Below are positions 7,530 through 17,344 of a stretch of 64,000 bases of DNA, in pieces; position 1 is the first letter of the stretch; each line of letters starts with the position of its first letter. Below the pieces are notes generated by a model. That model had not been told where the DNA came from. It ran no database searches and worked only from the letters and a program-made list of their open reading frames with translations. The position numbers were made by a program, and so were the translations under genes. Origin of the DNA: an uncultured Clostridia bacterium (GTDB lineage: Bacteria > Bacillota > Clostridia > TANB77 > CAG-508). Where the stretch lies: positions 3,579-67,578 of the forward strand of contig CAKOSX010000007.1 in NCBI GenBank assembly GCA_934119935.1, read 5' to 3'.

Positions 7530-9485
7530 GTGATGAAAAGAATTAAATTTGAGAGAAACAAAATTATATTAACAATTATAGATATATTAATTATTGCGTT
7601 AGCAAGCATAATTTCAAGATTTTTATTATCAAATACATTTTATTTTAAATCGGACGAATGGCAGCAAATAGGAATTTCTATTGCATTAGCTATTGTAATA
7701 TACCAAGTATTTTTTAGATTATTTAATTTATATAGAAATATTACAAGATACGAAAGTGGAAAAGATTATTTAAGTTACATATTTGTATGTGCAATTTCAT
7801 GTTTAACAACATATCTAATAAAAAATATTTTCAGGATAAATACATTTACAACAAAAGAGTGCATTCTTTCAAGTGTTCTAATTGCAGTTGGAGTGGTTTC
7901 TTGCAGAGTAATAATAAGAATGCTAATAATTGAAACTATTCCTTCAGAAAAGAAAGGCACTGAGCCAGTAATTGTGAAAAGATTGCTTATAATTGGTGCA
8001 GGAAAGTCTGCAAGGGACATAATAAAAGCTATTAGAGAAGGATTAAAAAATACATACTATATTGTTGGACTGATTGATGATAATCCTGAAAAATGGAATT
8101 ATTCGATTTCTGGAGTGAAGATATTAGGAAATAGAGATAAAATAAAAGAGATATGTAGAAATTATAATGTTCAAGAAATATTTTTCTCAATTACGAATAT
8201 ATCAGCCGAAAATAAGAGAGCTTTATTGCAAATTTGTCAGGATACAAATGCAAAGATTAGAATACTTCCATCTACAGAAGATATTATTAAGAACAAAAAT
8301 GTACTAGACAGTTTAAAAGATGTTGAGATAGAAGATTTGCTTGGAAGAGAGCCAATAAAGCTAGATAACAACAATATAGAGAGTTTAATAAAAGGACATG
8401 CTATACTAGTAACTGGAGGAGGAGGTTCAATAGGGTCTGAGTTATGCAGACAGATTGCATCTTTTAACCCAGAATTACTTATAATATTTGATATTTATGA
8501 GAACAATTTGTATAATATTGAACTAGAATTAAGAGCAAAATATCCAAACTTAAATATAAAAGGAATAATTGGAAGTGTAAGAGACAAGAAAAAATTAGAA
8601 GATGTTTTCTCGAAATACAGACCATATTTAGTATTCCATGCAGCAGCACATAAACATGTTCCATTAATGGAAGTTAGCCCATTAGAAGCAATAAAAAACA
8701 ATGTTTTAGGAACACAAAATGTAGCAGATTGTGCAGATAAATTCGGAACAAAGAGATTTATTTTAATATCAACAGATAAAGCTGTAAACCCTACAAATAT
8801 AATGGGTGCAAGCAAGAGAATGTGTGAAATGGTAATTCAAGCAAAAAATAAAACGAGCAAAACCGAGTATGCAGCAGTTAGATTTGGAAACGTTTTAGGT
8901 AGCAATGGCTCAGTTGTTCCTTTATTTAAGAAACAAATAAAAGAAGGCGGACCAGTCACAGTTACACACAAAGAAATAACAAGATTCTTCATGACAATAC
9001 CAGAAGCGGTAGGACTTGTACTACAAGCAATGACTTACGCAAAAGGTGGAGAAATATTTGTATTAGACATGGGAGAGCCTGTAAAAATATATGATTTAGC
9101 AGTAAGCTTAATAAAATTATCAGGACTTCAACCAGACGTAGATATCCCAATAGAAATAACAGGACTTCGTCCAGGTGAAAAATTATACGAAGAACTACTA
9201 ATGTCTGAAGAAGGATTAGAACACACAAAACACAACAAAATCTTTGTCGCAGAACCACTTGATATTCCAGCAGAAGAAGTAAATAAAAGAATAGAAATGC
9301 TAAGAGAATTTGTACAAACAGAAGATCACTCAATGGCAGAAATAAAAAGAATTGTAAAAAAAGCAGTACCAACATTTGTTGAGGCAGAAGAAAAAAATAA
9401 AAAAATAATAAATTACAAAGAAGAGCTTGAAAAAATAGAAGAAAGACAGATACAGGAACAGATGGCAATGCCTAAAGAAGCTTAG
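7530..9485 (+). CDS. pglF: UDP-N-acetylglucosamine 4,6-dehydratase, PglF/CapD type
   Basis: 651 residues, membrane-bound. Four membrane segments (about 12-130) are followed by a CoA-binding-like Rossmann domain (RLLIIGAGKSARD, from about 151) and a short-chain dehydrogenase domain with GGGGSIGSE (about 293-301) and STDKAVNPTNIMGASK (about 411-426), in which Met replaces the usual Tyr as in PglF/WbpM. The family converts UDP-GlcNAc to the 4-keto-6-deoxy sugar, the first step to UDP-bacillosamine. The genes after it supply the next steps. The start may be GTG 7530 (GAGAGG at 8 nt) or ATG 7533. It opens the operon. Confidence 0.88.
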   Translation: MMKRIKFERNKIILTIIDILIIALASIISRFLLSNTFYFKSDEWQQIGISIALAIVIYQVFFRLFNLYRNITRYESGKDYLSYIFVCAISCLTTYLIKNIFRINTFTTKECILSSVLIAVGVVSCRVIIRMLIIETIPSEKKGTEPVIVKRLLIIGAGKSARDIIKAIREGLKNTYYIVGLIDDNPEKWNYSISGVKILGNRDKIKEICRNYNVQEIFFSITNISAENKRALLQICQDTNAKIRILPSTEDIIKNKNVLDSLKDVEIEDLLGREPIKLDNNNIESLIKGHAILVTGGGGSIGSELCRQIASFNPELLIIFDIYENNLYNIELELRAKYPNLNIKGIIGSVRDKKKLEDVFSKYRPYLVFHAAAHKHVPLMEVSPLEAIKNNVLGTQNVADCADKFGTKRFILISTDKAVNPTNIMGASKRMCEMVIQAKNKTSKTEYAAVRFGNVLGSNGSVVPLFKKQIKEGGPVTVTHKEITRFFMTIPEAVGLVLQAMTYAKGGEIFVLDMGEPVKIYDLAVSLIKLSGLQPDVDIPIEITGLRPGEKLYEELLMSEEGLEHTKHNKIFVAEPLDIPAEEVNKRIEMLREFVQTEDHSMAEIKRIVKKAVPTFVEAEEKNKKIINYKEELEKIEERQIQEQMAMPKEA

Positions 9486-9512
9486 AATTATTAATGAAAG
9501 AAGGAATTTGTT

Positions 9513-10640
9513 ATGAATAAGAAAATTTATTTAGCTTCACCACATATGTCTGATGAAGGATATGAACAAGAATACGTAAAAGAGGCATTTGATACAAACT
9601 GGATTGCTCCACTTGGAGAAAATGTAAACAAATTTGAAGAAGAACTTGCACAATATGTAGGAACAAAACATGCAGCAGCATTATCAGCTGGAACAGCAGC
9701 AATACATATGGCATTTAAAGCATTAGACGTAAAAGAAGGAGATATAGTATTTTGCTCAAGCTTAACATTCTCTGCAACAGCTAACCCAATAATATATCAA
9801 AATGCAACACCAGTATTTATAGACAGTGAACCAGAAACATGGAATATGGATCCTAAAGCATTAGAAAAAGCATTTGAAAAATATCCACATCCAAAGGCCG
9901 TAATAGTAGTCCATCTATATGGAACACCAGCAAAAATAGAAGAAATAAAGTCAATTTGCGATAAACATGGAGTACCATTAGTAGAAGATGCAGCAGAAAG
10001 CTTAGGTTCAACATATAAAGGCAAAGAAACAGGAACATTCGGAAAATATGGAATTTATTCATTCAACGGAAATAAAATAATAACCACAAGCGGTGGTGGA
10101 ATGTTAGTCTCAGAAGACGGAGAAAAAATTGCAAAAGTAAGATTCTGGGCAACACAGGCAAGAGAAAAAGCACGTCATTACGAGCATAAAGAAATAGGTT
10201 ATAACTACAGAATGAGCAACATAGTAGCAGGAATTGGAAGAGGACAATTAAAAGTTATAGACTTAAGAATAAAACAAAAAACAGACATATACAACAGATA
10301 CAAAGAAGCATTCAAGCAAATACCAGACATAGAAATGCAACCAGTACCAGTAGACACAGTACCAAACCACTGGTTATCTGTAATAACATTAAAAGCAGAC
10401 TCAAAAGTAAAACCATTAGACATAATGGAAGCATTAGAAAAAGAAAACATAGAGTCAAGACCAGTATGGAAACCAATGCACATGCAACCAGTATTTGCAA
10501 AATGCGATTTCATAAAAGTTGCAGATAAGGCAGTATCAGAAGACTTATTTACAAGAGGAGTTTGCTTGCCATCTGATACAAAAATGACAGAAGAAGAGCA
10601 AAACAGAGTTATTAAAACCATAACAGACTTATGGAAATAA
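9513..10640 (+). CDS. pglE: DegT/DnrJ/EryC1-type aminotransferase, PglE-like
   Basis: 375 residues of the PLP-dependent sugar aminotransferase fold. Visible are the PLP-binding SAGTAAIHMAF block (about 57-67), VEDAAESLGSTYKG and the Schiff-base Lys in SFNGNKIITT (about 187). The family transfers an amino group from glutamate to C4 of the UDP-4-keto sugar made by the PglF-type enzyme. The N-terminal IYLASPHMSDEGYEQEYV stretch is typical of PglE-type enzymes. It lies 27 bases after the dehydratase and before pglC and pglD types, so the UDP-bacillosamine route is complete. Confidence 0.9.
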   Translation: MNKKIYLASPHMSDEGYEQEYVKEAFDTNWIAPLGENVNKFEEELAQYVGTKHAAALSAGTAAIHMAFKALDVKEGDIVFCSSLTFSATANPIIYQNATPVFIDSEPETWNMDPKALEKAFEKYPHPKAVIVVHLYGTPAKIEEIKSICDKHGVPLVEDAAESLGSTYKGKETGTFGKYGIYSFNGNKIITTSGGGMLVSEDGEKIAKVRFWATQAREKARHYEHKEIGYNYRMSNIVAGIGRGQLKVIDLRIKQKTDIYNRYKEAFKQIPDIEMQPVPVDTVPNHWLSVITLKADSKVKPLDIMEALEKENIESRPVWKPMHMQPVFAKCDFIKVADKAVSEDLFTRGVCLPSDTKMTEEEQNRVIKTITDLWK

Positions 10641-10656
10641 TAGAAAAGGAAATGTT

Positions 10657-11307
10657 ATGTACGCAAAATATATAAAAAGAATATTAGATTTTATATTAAG
10701 CTTAATAGCACTAATAGTTTTATCGCCAGTGTTGCTAGTAGTAGCAATACTGGTTAGAATAAAACTAGGAAGCCCAATAATATTCAAACAACAACGCCCA
10801 GGAAAAGACGAAAAAATATTTACACTATACAAATTTAGAACAATGACAGATAAAAAAGACAAAAATGGAAACTTACTTCCAGACTCAGAAAGACTAACAA
10901 AGTTCGGTAAAGTGCTAAGAAGCACAAGCTTAGATGAGTTACCAGAGCTTGTGAACATACTAAAAGGAGACATGAGCATAGTAGGACCGAGGCCTTTGCT
11001 AGTTGAATATCTGCCATTGTATAGTGAAGAACAGAAACACAGACATGATGTAAGACCTGGACTAACAGGGCTTGCACAAGTAAGTGGAAGAAATTCACTT
11101 TCTTGGGAAGAAAAGTTTAATGATGATTTGCAGTACATAAAACATATAACTTTTTTTGAAGATATGAAAATAATATTTATGACAGTAGCAAAAGTATTCA
11201 AAAGAGAAGGAATAGCACAAGAAGGTAATGCAACAATGGAAAAATTCACTGGAAACAGGGAAAAAAGTGACAAGACAAATAATAAGGAGAATCAGGTAAA
11301 TGTCTAA
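10657..11307 (+). CDS. pglC: Polyprenyl-phosphate sugar phosphate transferase, PglC-like
   Basis: 216 residues, the size of the minimal monotopic phosphoglycosyl transferases. One N-terminal membrane-inserted helix (about 4-34), then FKQQRPGKDEKIFTLYKFRTM, the catalytic Asp-Glu pair in SLDELPELVN, GDMSIVGPRPLL and RPGLTGLAQVSGRN. These enzymes transfer a sugar phosphate, here probably di-N-acetylbacillosamine phosphate, to undecaprenyl phosphate and so start glycan assembly on the inner membrane face. The C-terminal 20 residues are charged and overlap the next gene by 8 bp. Confidence 0.9.
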   Translation: MYAKYIKRILDFILSLIALIVLSPVLLVVAILVRIKLGSPIIFKQQRPGKDEKIFTLYKFRTMTDKKDKNGNLLPDSERLTKFGKVLRSTSLDELPELVNILKGDMSIVGPRPLLVEYLPLYSEEQKHRHDVRPGLTGLAQVSGRNSLSWEEKFNDDLQYIKHITFFEDMKIIFMTVAKVFKREGIAQEGNATMEKFTGNREKSDKTNNKENQVNV

Positions 11308-11914
11308 AAATGTTGTCATAATTGGTGCCGGTGGGCATGCTAAGGTAATAGCAGATATAATTGAAAAAAGTGGAGACAAGATAATAGGATTTCTCGATGA
11401 TGATAACAGTAAAAAAGAAGTTTATGGCTATAAGGTAATTGGAAAAATTAACGATTGCTATAAATTTGTTTCGGAAGATACTTACTTTATAATTGCTATT
11501 GGAAATAATTACTTAAGAAAAAAAATAAATGATGAATATAAATTGAAGCTATATACGGCAATTCATCCAACTGCTGTAATTGCAAGAGGTGTAAAAATTG
11601 GAGCAGGTACAGCAATAATGGCCAATGTTTGCATAAATGCAGATGCAACAATTGGAGAAAACTGTATAATAAACACAGGAGCAATAATAGAACATGATAA
11701 TATAATAAATGATTATGTACATGTTTCACCAAATGCAATACTTGCAGGAACTGTCACAGTGGGAGAATTGACTCACATTGGAGCAGGGGCAACAGTAATA
11801 AATAATAAAAATATAACAGCAGAAACTATAATTGGAGCAGGAGCCGTTGTAGTAAAAGATATAACAGAAAAAGGAACATATATAGGAGTTCCAGCAAAGT
11901 CATTAAAAATATAA
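11300..11914 (+). CDS. pglD: Sugar O/N-acetyltransferase, PglD-like
   Basis: 204 residues: an N-terminal Rossmann-like subdomain (NVVIIGAGGHAKVIADIIE, GFLDDD) and a C-terminal left-handed beta-helix of hexapeptide repeats (VKIGAGTAIMANVCI, ATIGENCIIN) with the catalytic His in GAIIEHDN. PglD uses acetyl-CoA to acetylate the C4 amine of UDP-4-amino sugars, giving UDP-di-N-acetylbacillosamine. It overlaps the PglC-like gene at its 5' end and the next glycosyltransferase at its stop (TAATG), so translation is probably coupled. Confidence 0.9.
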   Translation: MSKNVVIIGAGGHAKVIADIIEKSGDKIIGFLDDDNSKKEVYGYKVIGKINDCYKFVSEDTYFIIAIGNNYLRKKINDEYKLKLYTAIHPTAVIARGVKIGAGTAIMANVCINADATIGENCIINTGAIIEHDNIINDYVHVSPNAILAGTVTVGELTHIGAGATVINNKNITAETIIGAGAVVVKDITEKGTYIGVPAKSLKI

Positions 11915-13014
11915 TGGAGTTAAATGTGAAAATATTAATATTAGCTAATAATGATATAGGATTATATAATTTTAGAAAAGAATTAATAGAAAGATTAATA
12001 AAAGAAAAAAATGAAGTTTATATTTCTTTGCCAAATGGTGAAAGGATAAAAGACTTAGAAAAACTAGGTTGCACTTTTATTGAAACAAGTGTAGATAGGA
12101 GAGGAACAAATCCAATTAAGGATTTAAAATTAATCTTAAAATATAGAAAAATTTTAAAATTAGTTGAACCTAATATGGTTTTAACATATACGATAAAGCC
12201 AAATATATATGGCGGATTAATGTGTAGAATAAAAAAAATACCGTATATATGTAACATAACAGGATTAGGCTCTGCAACAGAAAATAAAAGTATTATTCAA
12301 AAAATAATATTCATTTTTTATAAGTTGGCATTAAAAAAGGTAAGATGCTGTTTTGTCCAAAATAGTGAAAATTTGCAATTTTTAATAGATAACAAATTAG
12401 TAAAACGTGAAAAATGTAAACTAATCCCAGGTTCTGGTGTGAATTTGGAACATTTTAAAATATTACCATATCCTAATAAAGATGAAAGTATTAAATTTTT
12501 GTTTATTAGTAGAATAATGAAAGAAAAAGGAATTGAACAATATTTGGAAGCGGCAAAAGTTATAAAAGAAAAATACAAAAATACAGAATTTCATATTTTA
12601 GGATTTTGCGAACAAGAATATGAAGAAATGTTGAAAAAATTAACTAATGATGGTGTAATTAATTATCATGGATTAAAAAAGGATGTCATTCCTTTTTTGA
12701 GAGACGCTTCATGTTTAATACATCCATCATACTATCCTGAAGGAATGTCTAATGTTTTATTAGAGGCGAGTGCTTCTGGAAGACCAGCAATAACAACTAA
12801 TAGAAGTGGATGCAGAGAAATTGTTGAAGATGAAAAGACTGGTTATATCATAGATATAAAGAATTCACAACAATTAATTGAAAGAATAGAAGATTTTTTG
12901 AAGCTCTCAAATGAACAACGTAAGCAGATGGGCCTAGAAGCAAGAAAAAAAGTTGAAAAAGAATTTGACAGAAATATAGTAGTTAATGAATATTTGAAAG
13001 AAATGAAAATATGA
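11914..13014 (+). CDS. GT4 family glycosyltransferase, PglA-like
   Basis: 366 residues with GT-B architecture: an N-terminal domain beginning KILILANNDIGLYNFRKELI and a C-terminal nucleotide-sugar domain with FLFISRIMKEKG and the E-x7-E region in HPSYYPEGMSNVLLEASASG. The KPNIYGG and ICNITGLGSA blocks are typical of the PglA/WbpJ-like enzymes that add HexNAc to lipid-linked bacillosamine or related sugars. It is translationally coupled to pglD (ATG within the stop region). Acceptor and donor sugars are inferred only from context. Confidence 0.85.
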   Translation: MELNVKILILANNDIGLYNFRKELIERLIKEKNEVYISLPNGERIKDLEKLGCTFIETSVDRRGTNPIKDLKLILKYRKILKLVEPNMVLTYTIKPNIYGGLMCRIKKIPYICNITGLGSATENKSIIQKIIFIFYKLALKKVRCCFVQNSENLQFLIDNKLVKREKCKLIPGSGVNLEHFKILPYPNKDESIKFLFISRIMKEKGIEQYLEAAKVIKEKYKNTEFHILGFCEQEYEEMLKKLTNDGVINYHGLKKDVIPFLRDASCLIHPSYYPEGMSNVLLEASASGRPAITTNRSGCREIVEDEKTGYIIDIKNSQQLIERIEDFLKLSNEQRKQMGLEARKKVEKEFDRNIVVNEYLKEMKI

Positions 13015-13026
13015 GGAAGAAAATAA

Positions 13027-14112
13027 ATGGTTAGAGTATTACATGTATTTGGGCATTTAAATATGGGAGGGGCAGAAACTCTTATTATGAATGTTTATAG
13101 AAGAATAGATAAAAACCAAATTCAATTTGATTTTATAGTACATGGAAAAGCTATAGGAAAGTACGAAGAAGAGATAAAAAAATTGGGAGGAGTTATATAT
13201 AGAGCACCGGAATATAAAGTAATTAATCATTTTAAATACAAAAAATGGTGGTATAATTTTTTTAGGCAACATAATGAATATAAAGTGATACATGGGCATG
13301 TAAGAAGTACAGCAGCTATTTATTTAAAAATTGCACATAAAGAAGGTTTAAAAACTATTTCACATAGTCATAGTACTTCGAATGGAGTCGGAATAAAGTC
13401 TATGCTGAAAAAAATATTACAGCTAAGAATTCCTAAATGGAGTGATTATATGTTAGCATGTTCCAGAGAATCAGCTTGTTGGCTATTTGGTAAATATTCT
13501 AAATCTGATAGATGTATTATACTAAATAATGGAATTATTGCGGAAAATTTTATATTTGATAGTAAAAAAAGAATTGAAATTCGAAATAAATTTAATATAA
13601 TGGATGATGAGATACTGATTGGCAATATTGGAAGATTTGTTGATGTGAAAAACCACATGTTTATAGTAGAAATAGCAGAAAAAATGATACATATCAATAA
13701 TAGATTTAAATTTATGCTGTGTGGAGATGGAGAAAAAAAGAAAAAAATAATTAATGAAGTGAAAAAGAAAAAAATAGAGAATAATTTTATTTTTATATCA
13801 TCATGCAATGATATTTATAAATATTATAATGCATTTGACATTTTTATCTTGCCATCAAAATATGAGGGGTTAGGAATGGTACTAATTGAAGCTCAATACA
13901 ATGGCTTATTATGTATTGCATCAGATGCAATACCAAAAGAAGCAATAATCTCTAATAAACTTAGATTAATCGAACTGGATAGTAAAAAGTGGATAAAGGA
14001 ATTAATTGAGAATAGTAAGAGTTTAGATAGGAACATTATAATGAATAAAAATTCGTACAAGTATAATATTGATAACCAGATAGAGATGTTAAAAAAATTG
14101 TATTTAAAATAA
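13027..14112 (+). CDS. GT4 family glycosyltransferase (EpsF-like)
   Basis: 361 residues. The N-terminus (VLHVFGHLNMGGAETLIMNV) is the characteristic GT4 acceptor-domain start, and the C-terminal domain shows IGNIGRFVDVKNH and LPSKYEGLGMVLIEAQ with the E-x7-E motif. It closely resembles the glycosyltransferase at 14850 in layout (both have FDFI near residue 35 and HSHS near 117), so the two may be paralogues acting at successive steps. GAGGAAG precedes the ATG. The gene is rich in A/T runs compared with the biosynthetic genes before it. Confidence 0.85.
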   Translation: MVRVLHVFGHLNMGGAETLIMNVYRRIDKNQIQFDFIVHGKAIGKYEEEIKKLGGVIYRAPEYKVINHFKYKKWWYNFFRQHNEYKVIHGHVRSTAAIYLKIAHKEGLKTISHSHSTSNGVGIKSMLKKILQLRIPKWSDYMLACSRESACWLFGKYSKSDRCIILNNGIIAENFIFDSKKRIEIRNKFNIMDDEILIGNIGRFVDVKNHMFIVEIAEKMIHINNRFKFMLCGDGEKKKKIINEVKKKKIENNFIFISSCNDIYKYYNAFDIFILPSKYEGLGMVLIEAQYNGLLCIASDAIPKEAIISNKLRLIELDSKKWIKELIENSKSLDRNIIMNKNSYKYNIDNQIEMLKKLYLK

Positions 14113-14127
14113 GGAGAATGAGATGAA

Positions 14128-14850
14128 ATGGCAACAAGATATTTTATAAGACTGGATGATGCTTGTCACAAAATGGACTTAAAAAAATGGAGAAGAATTG
14201 AAGAAATTTTTGATAGAAATGACATTAAACCTATAGTTGGAGTAATTCCTAATGTAAAAGATAAAGATTTTGAAAAATATGAATTTAACGAAAATTTTGT
14301 TGATCTAGTAAAAAAATGGGAAAAAAAAGGATGGCATATTGCAATGCATGGATATGAACATGTTTTATTTGAAAATTCTGGTGGCATAAATCCAGTAAAC
14401 AATAAAACGGAATTTTCAGGGCTCTCATATGAAAAACAACTGGATAAGATAAAAAAATCTTATGATTTTTTTAAACAGAATAATATTAATGTAAGTATAT
14501 TTTTTGCTCCTGCACATACTTTTGATGAGAATACATTAAGAGCTATAAAAAAGGCAACTGAAATTAGAATTATATCAGATACAATAGCAAATGATATATA
14601 TTATGAAGATGATTTTTATTTTTTGCCACAACAGTCTGGAAGAGTTAGAAATATACCATTAAATGTTGTTACATTTTGCTATCATCCAAATTTAATGGAT
14701 GATAAGAGCTTTTGTAAATTAGAATATTTTATAAAAAAAAATAAAAGAAAGTTTTCAAAAGATATAGTTTTGAAAAAAAGAAGAAGAAATATTATAGATT
14801 TGTTATTGAAGAAAACATATTTTTTTATTAGAAAGGTAAGAAATAATTAA
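14128..14850 (+). CDS. DUF2334 polysaccharide deacetylase-like protein
   Basis: 240 residues of the NodB-like (polysaccharide deacetylase) superfamily, DUF2334 branch: RLDDACHKMD with the metal/catalytic Asp pair near residues 9-10, a TIM-barrel strand GVIPNVKD, and HIAMHGYEH with the metal-binding His residues (about 71-77). Members remove acetyl groups from amino sugars; its presence suggests trimming of N-acetyl groups on the polysaccharide. The last about 30 residues are very basic. There is no signal peptide, so it would act in the cytoplasm on lipid-linked or nucleotide-linked sugars, which is unusual for deacetylases. Confidence 0.78.
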   Translation: MATRYFIRLDDACHKMDLKKWRRIEEIFDRNDIKPIVGVIPNVKDKDFEKYEFNENFVDLVKKWEKKGWHIAMHGYEHVLFENSGGINPVNNKTEFSGLSYEKQLDKIKKSYDFFKQNNINVSIFFAPAHTFDENTLRAIKKATEIRIISDTIANDIYYEDDFYFLPQQSGRVRNIPLNVVTFCYHPNLMDDKSFCKLEYFIKKNKRKFSKDIVLKKRRRNIIDLLLKKTYFFIRKVRNN

Positions 14851-15959
14851 TGGAAAGAATACTACAAGTTGGCATGGATTGGAAGTTAGGTGGAATAGAG
14901 ATATTTATTATGTCATTATATAGGAATATTGACCGTAATAAGTATCAATTTGATTTTATATGTGATGCAAGAAAAAAGGTGTGTTTTGAGGAGGAAATAA
15001 AAGAATTAGGAGGAAGAATATTTTATATAACTCCACGAAGTACGAATTTTCTAAAGCATATTAAAGAAACTAAAAAAATAATTATGGAAAATAATTATAA
15101 GGTGGTACATTGGCATGCAAATACTCTTAATAATAATATTCCGGTTATGTTAGCACTAAAAAATAAAGATACAAAAGTAATTATTCACAGTCATAGCTGC
15201 TGGAAAGGTAAAAATTTTAAAATTTTATTTTTACATTATTTTCATTCATTTTTGCTTCCAAAAAAGAGAATTATTAAAGTGGCGTGTTCAAACGAAGCGG
15301 GAAAATGGATGTTTAATAATGCTGAATTTAAACTAATTAGGAATGGAGTAAATATTTCAAAGTTCACTTTTAGTGATGAGAATAGAAAAAACATAAGGAA
15401 TTATTTAAATATTCAAGATGATACCGTAGTTTGTGGCAATGTTGGAGGTTTTAATGAAGCTAAAAATCATGGTTTTTTAATTGAAATATTTAACCAATAT
15501 TTAAAAATCAATCCAAATTGTATTTTAATACTGATAGGAAGTGGTAGGTTAGAGGAAGGTATCAAAAAAAAGGTAAAGAGTTTAAACTTACAAGAAAAAG
15601 TTTTATTTCTAGGAGAATGTAAAAATGTAAATGTTTACTATTCGGCATTTGATGCTTTTATTTTTCCATCATTATATGAAGGATTAGGAATTGCTTTAAT
15701 AGAAGCTCAAATATCAGGAGTAAAATGTTTTGTGAGTGATGCTATACCTGAAGATGCTATTATTACTGATAAAGTAGAGAGAATTTCTTTAAGTAGCGAT
15801 ACTAAAATTTGGGCAAAAAAAATATATGAAGGATTGAGTGAAGAAAACAAAAGAATTATTGAGAATAAAAATAGAATTGATCTTTATGATGAAAAAAAAC
15901 TTGCTTTAGAAGTTCAAAAATTGTATGACGATTTAACGAAAGAGAAAGGAGAAAGATGA
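14850..15959 (+). CDS. GT4 family glycosyltransferase (EpsF-like), second copy
   Basis: 369 residues. N-terminal ILQVGMDWKLGGIEIFIMSLYRNI, HSHSCWKG at about residue 115 and the C-terminal FPSLYEGLGIALIEAQ motif. It is similar in order of motifs to the enzyme at 13027-14112. The ATG overlaps the stop of the deacetylase gene (TAATG) and its own stop overlaps the next start (ATGA), so the genes are tightly coupled. Sugar specificity cannot be read from sequence. Confidence 0.85.
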   Translation: MERILQVGMDWKLGGIEIFIMSLYRNIDRNKYQFDFICDARKKVCFEEEIKELGGRIFYITPRSTNFLKHIKETKKIIMENNYKVVHWHANTLNNNIPVMLALKNKDTKVIIHSHSCWKGKNFKILFLHYFHSFLLPKKRIIKVACSNEAGKWMFNNAEFKLIRNGVNISKFTFSDENRKNIRNYLNIQDDTVVCGNVGGFNEAKNHGFLIEIFNQYLKINPNCILILIGSGRLEEGIKKKVKSLNLQEKVLFLGECKNVNVYYSAFDAFIFPSLYEGLGIALIEAQISGVKCFVSDAIPEDAIITDKVERISLSSDTKIWAKKIYEGLSEENKRIIENKNRIDLYDEKKLALEVQKLYDDLTKEKGER

Positions 15960-17335
15960 AGAAAGCTAGTAAAAGCATAATAATTTTAATACCATTTATT
16001 GTTTTTATTGTGATGATGTGCATGGATGATAATTTAATAATTAATAATTGTCAATCATTAATCTACCTTCCACTATTTTTTGGAATAATTTCAATTATAT
16101 TTATTGACAATATCGAGCGTATTTTTGACAAAATTTCTTATACATTAATATATTCATTGTTTTTTATAAGATTAGTACTTATTCCATTAATAACTTGTTT
16201 TGTGGATATAGAAAATTTAGATATACATATTTATGCAGAAAATCAATTTTTAACTGTTTTTTTGCTAATATATGAATTTTTCTTTGTAATGCTAATAAGT
16301 TATATTTATTATAAAAAAAATAAATATAATAAAGAGGAGAAAAAACAATATGCTATAGATAAAGAGGTGAAAAATTCTTACTTTATTTTAGCTTGGATTT
16401 TGGGGATTATTTTTTGTGTAATACTTTTTAGATATCCGAATTTAAAACATTACTTTAAATTTTTATTAGACAAATCATCAGTTCAAACAAGTATAGAAAG
16501 TTATAAAAATACATTGGAAATAGAAAAAAGTGTTCCATCGATAGTATACCTACTTTTTAAATATATATTTTTTGTTTTATATTTTTTAGTTCCATTCTTA
16601 ATTATTAATAGAATAAAAAATACAAAATTAAAGAATAAAAATAAAGTTTTATGTTCATTAATTGTTGTTTTTATAACAGGTTGTATTACGACAACAGATG
16701 ACAAGGCAATTTCTGTGTTTGTTTCAATAGCATTGCTTATGATTATCGCTATCTTATATAAAGAAGCAAAGAAATATTTAAAGTTTGTTTATATTTTTGT
16801 AGCGTGTTGTGTGTTTTACGCACTTTTTGCAAAAAATGGAAATACAATAATGGATGAATCTTTATTAGATACATTGTCATCATATTTTTCTGGCCCATTT
16901 TACGTTGCATATGTATTTAAAATGGGAAAAGGTGTTAATATACAAAGTCTCTTGAAAGATATACCTGCTTCAACATCTTTTATAATGTATTTTTTTAAGG
17001 ATACATATACATGCAATAAGATGTTTAATTATTGTATCTATAATAATAATTTGATAGTAAATAAAATAATTCCGATGGTTTCACAGTCATGCTATTATTT
17101 TGGAATTGTCATGGCACCATTACTATCTATTATTACAGCATATATCGCATTCTATTTTGAAAAAAGATTTTATGAATGTAATAATTTAGCACATAAATAT
17201 ATATTAATATATTTATGTATTCTGTTTAGTGTGTCACCAATTATATATAATTTTTCCATAATTGTAACTAATTTAAGTGGTATAGGTCTATTTCTATTTT
17301 TAATATATGTTTTTGGAAAAATCAAGTTCAAATGA
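15956..17335 (+). CDS. Wzy-like oligosaccharide repeat-unit polymerase
   Basis: 459 residues with about eleven to twelve membrane segments and a larger extracytoplasmic loop in the C-terminal half. This topology, with poor sequence conservation, is typical of Wzy/O-antigen polymerases, which join lipid-linked repeats on the outer face of the membrane. There is no diagnostic motif; the call rests on topology and on position next to a Wzx-type flippase and before Wzz. The coding sequence is extremely A/T-rich. Confidence 0.7.
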   Translation: MKKASKSIIILIPFIVFIVMMCMDDNLIINNCQSLIYLPLFFGIISIIFIDNIERIFDKISYTLIYSLFFIRLVLIPLITCFVDIENLDIHIYAENQFLTVFLLIYEFFFVMLISYIYYKKNKYNKEEKKQYAIDKEVKNSYFILAWILGIIFCVILFRYPNLKHYFKFLLDKSSVQTSIESYKNTLEIEKSVPSIVYLLFKYIFFVLYFLVPFLIINRIKNTKLKNKNKVLCSLIVVFITGCITTTDDKAISVFVSIALLMIIAILYKEAKKYLKFVYIFVACCVFYALFAKNGNTIMDESLLDTLSSYFSGPFYVAYVFKMGKGVNIQSLLKDIPASTSFIMYFFKDTYTCNKMFNYCIYNNNLIVNKIIPMVSQSCYYFGIVMAPLLSIITAYIAFYFEKRFYECNNLAHKYILIYLCILFSVSPIIYNFSIIVTNLSGIGLFLFLIYVFGKIKFK

Positions 17336-17344
17336 GGGAGAAAA

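Noticed and set aside
10629..11273. Long minus-strand reading frame opposite the PglC-like gene (214 codons)
   Set aside because: It overlaps a well-conserved gene on the other strand, has no ribosome binding site and its composition is that of an antisense shadow.
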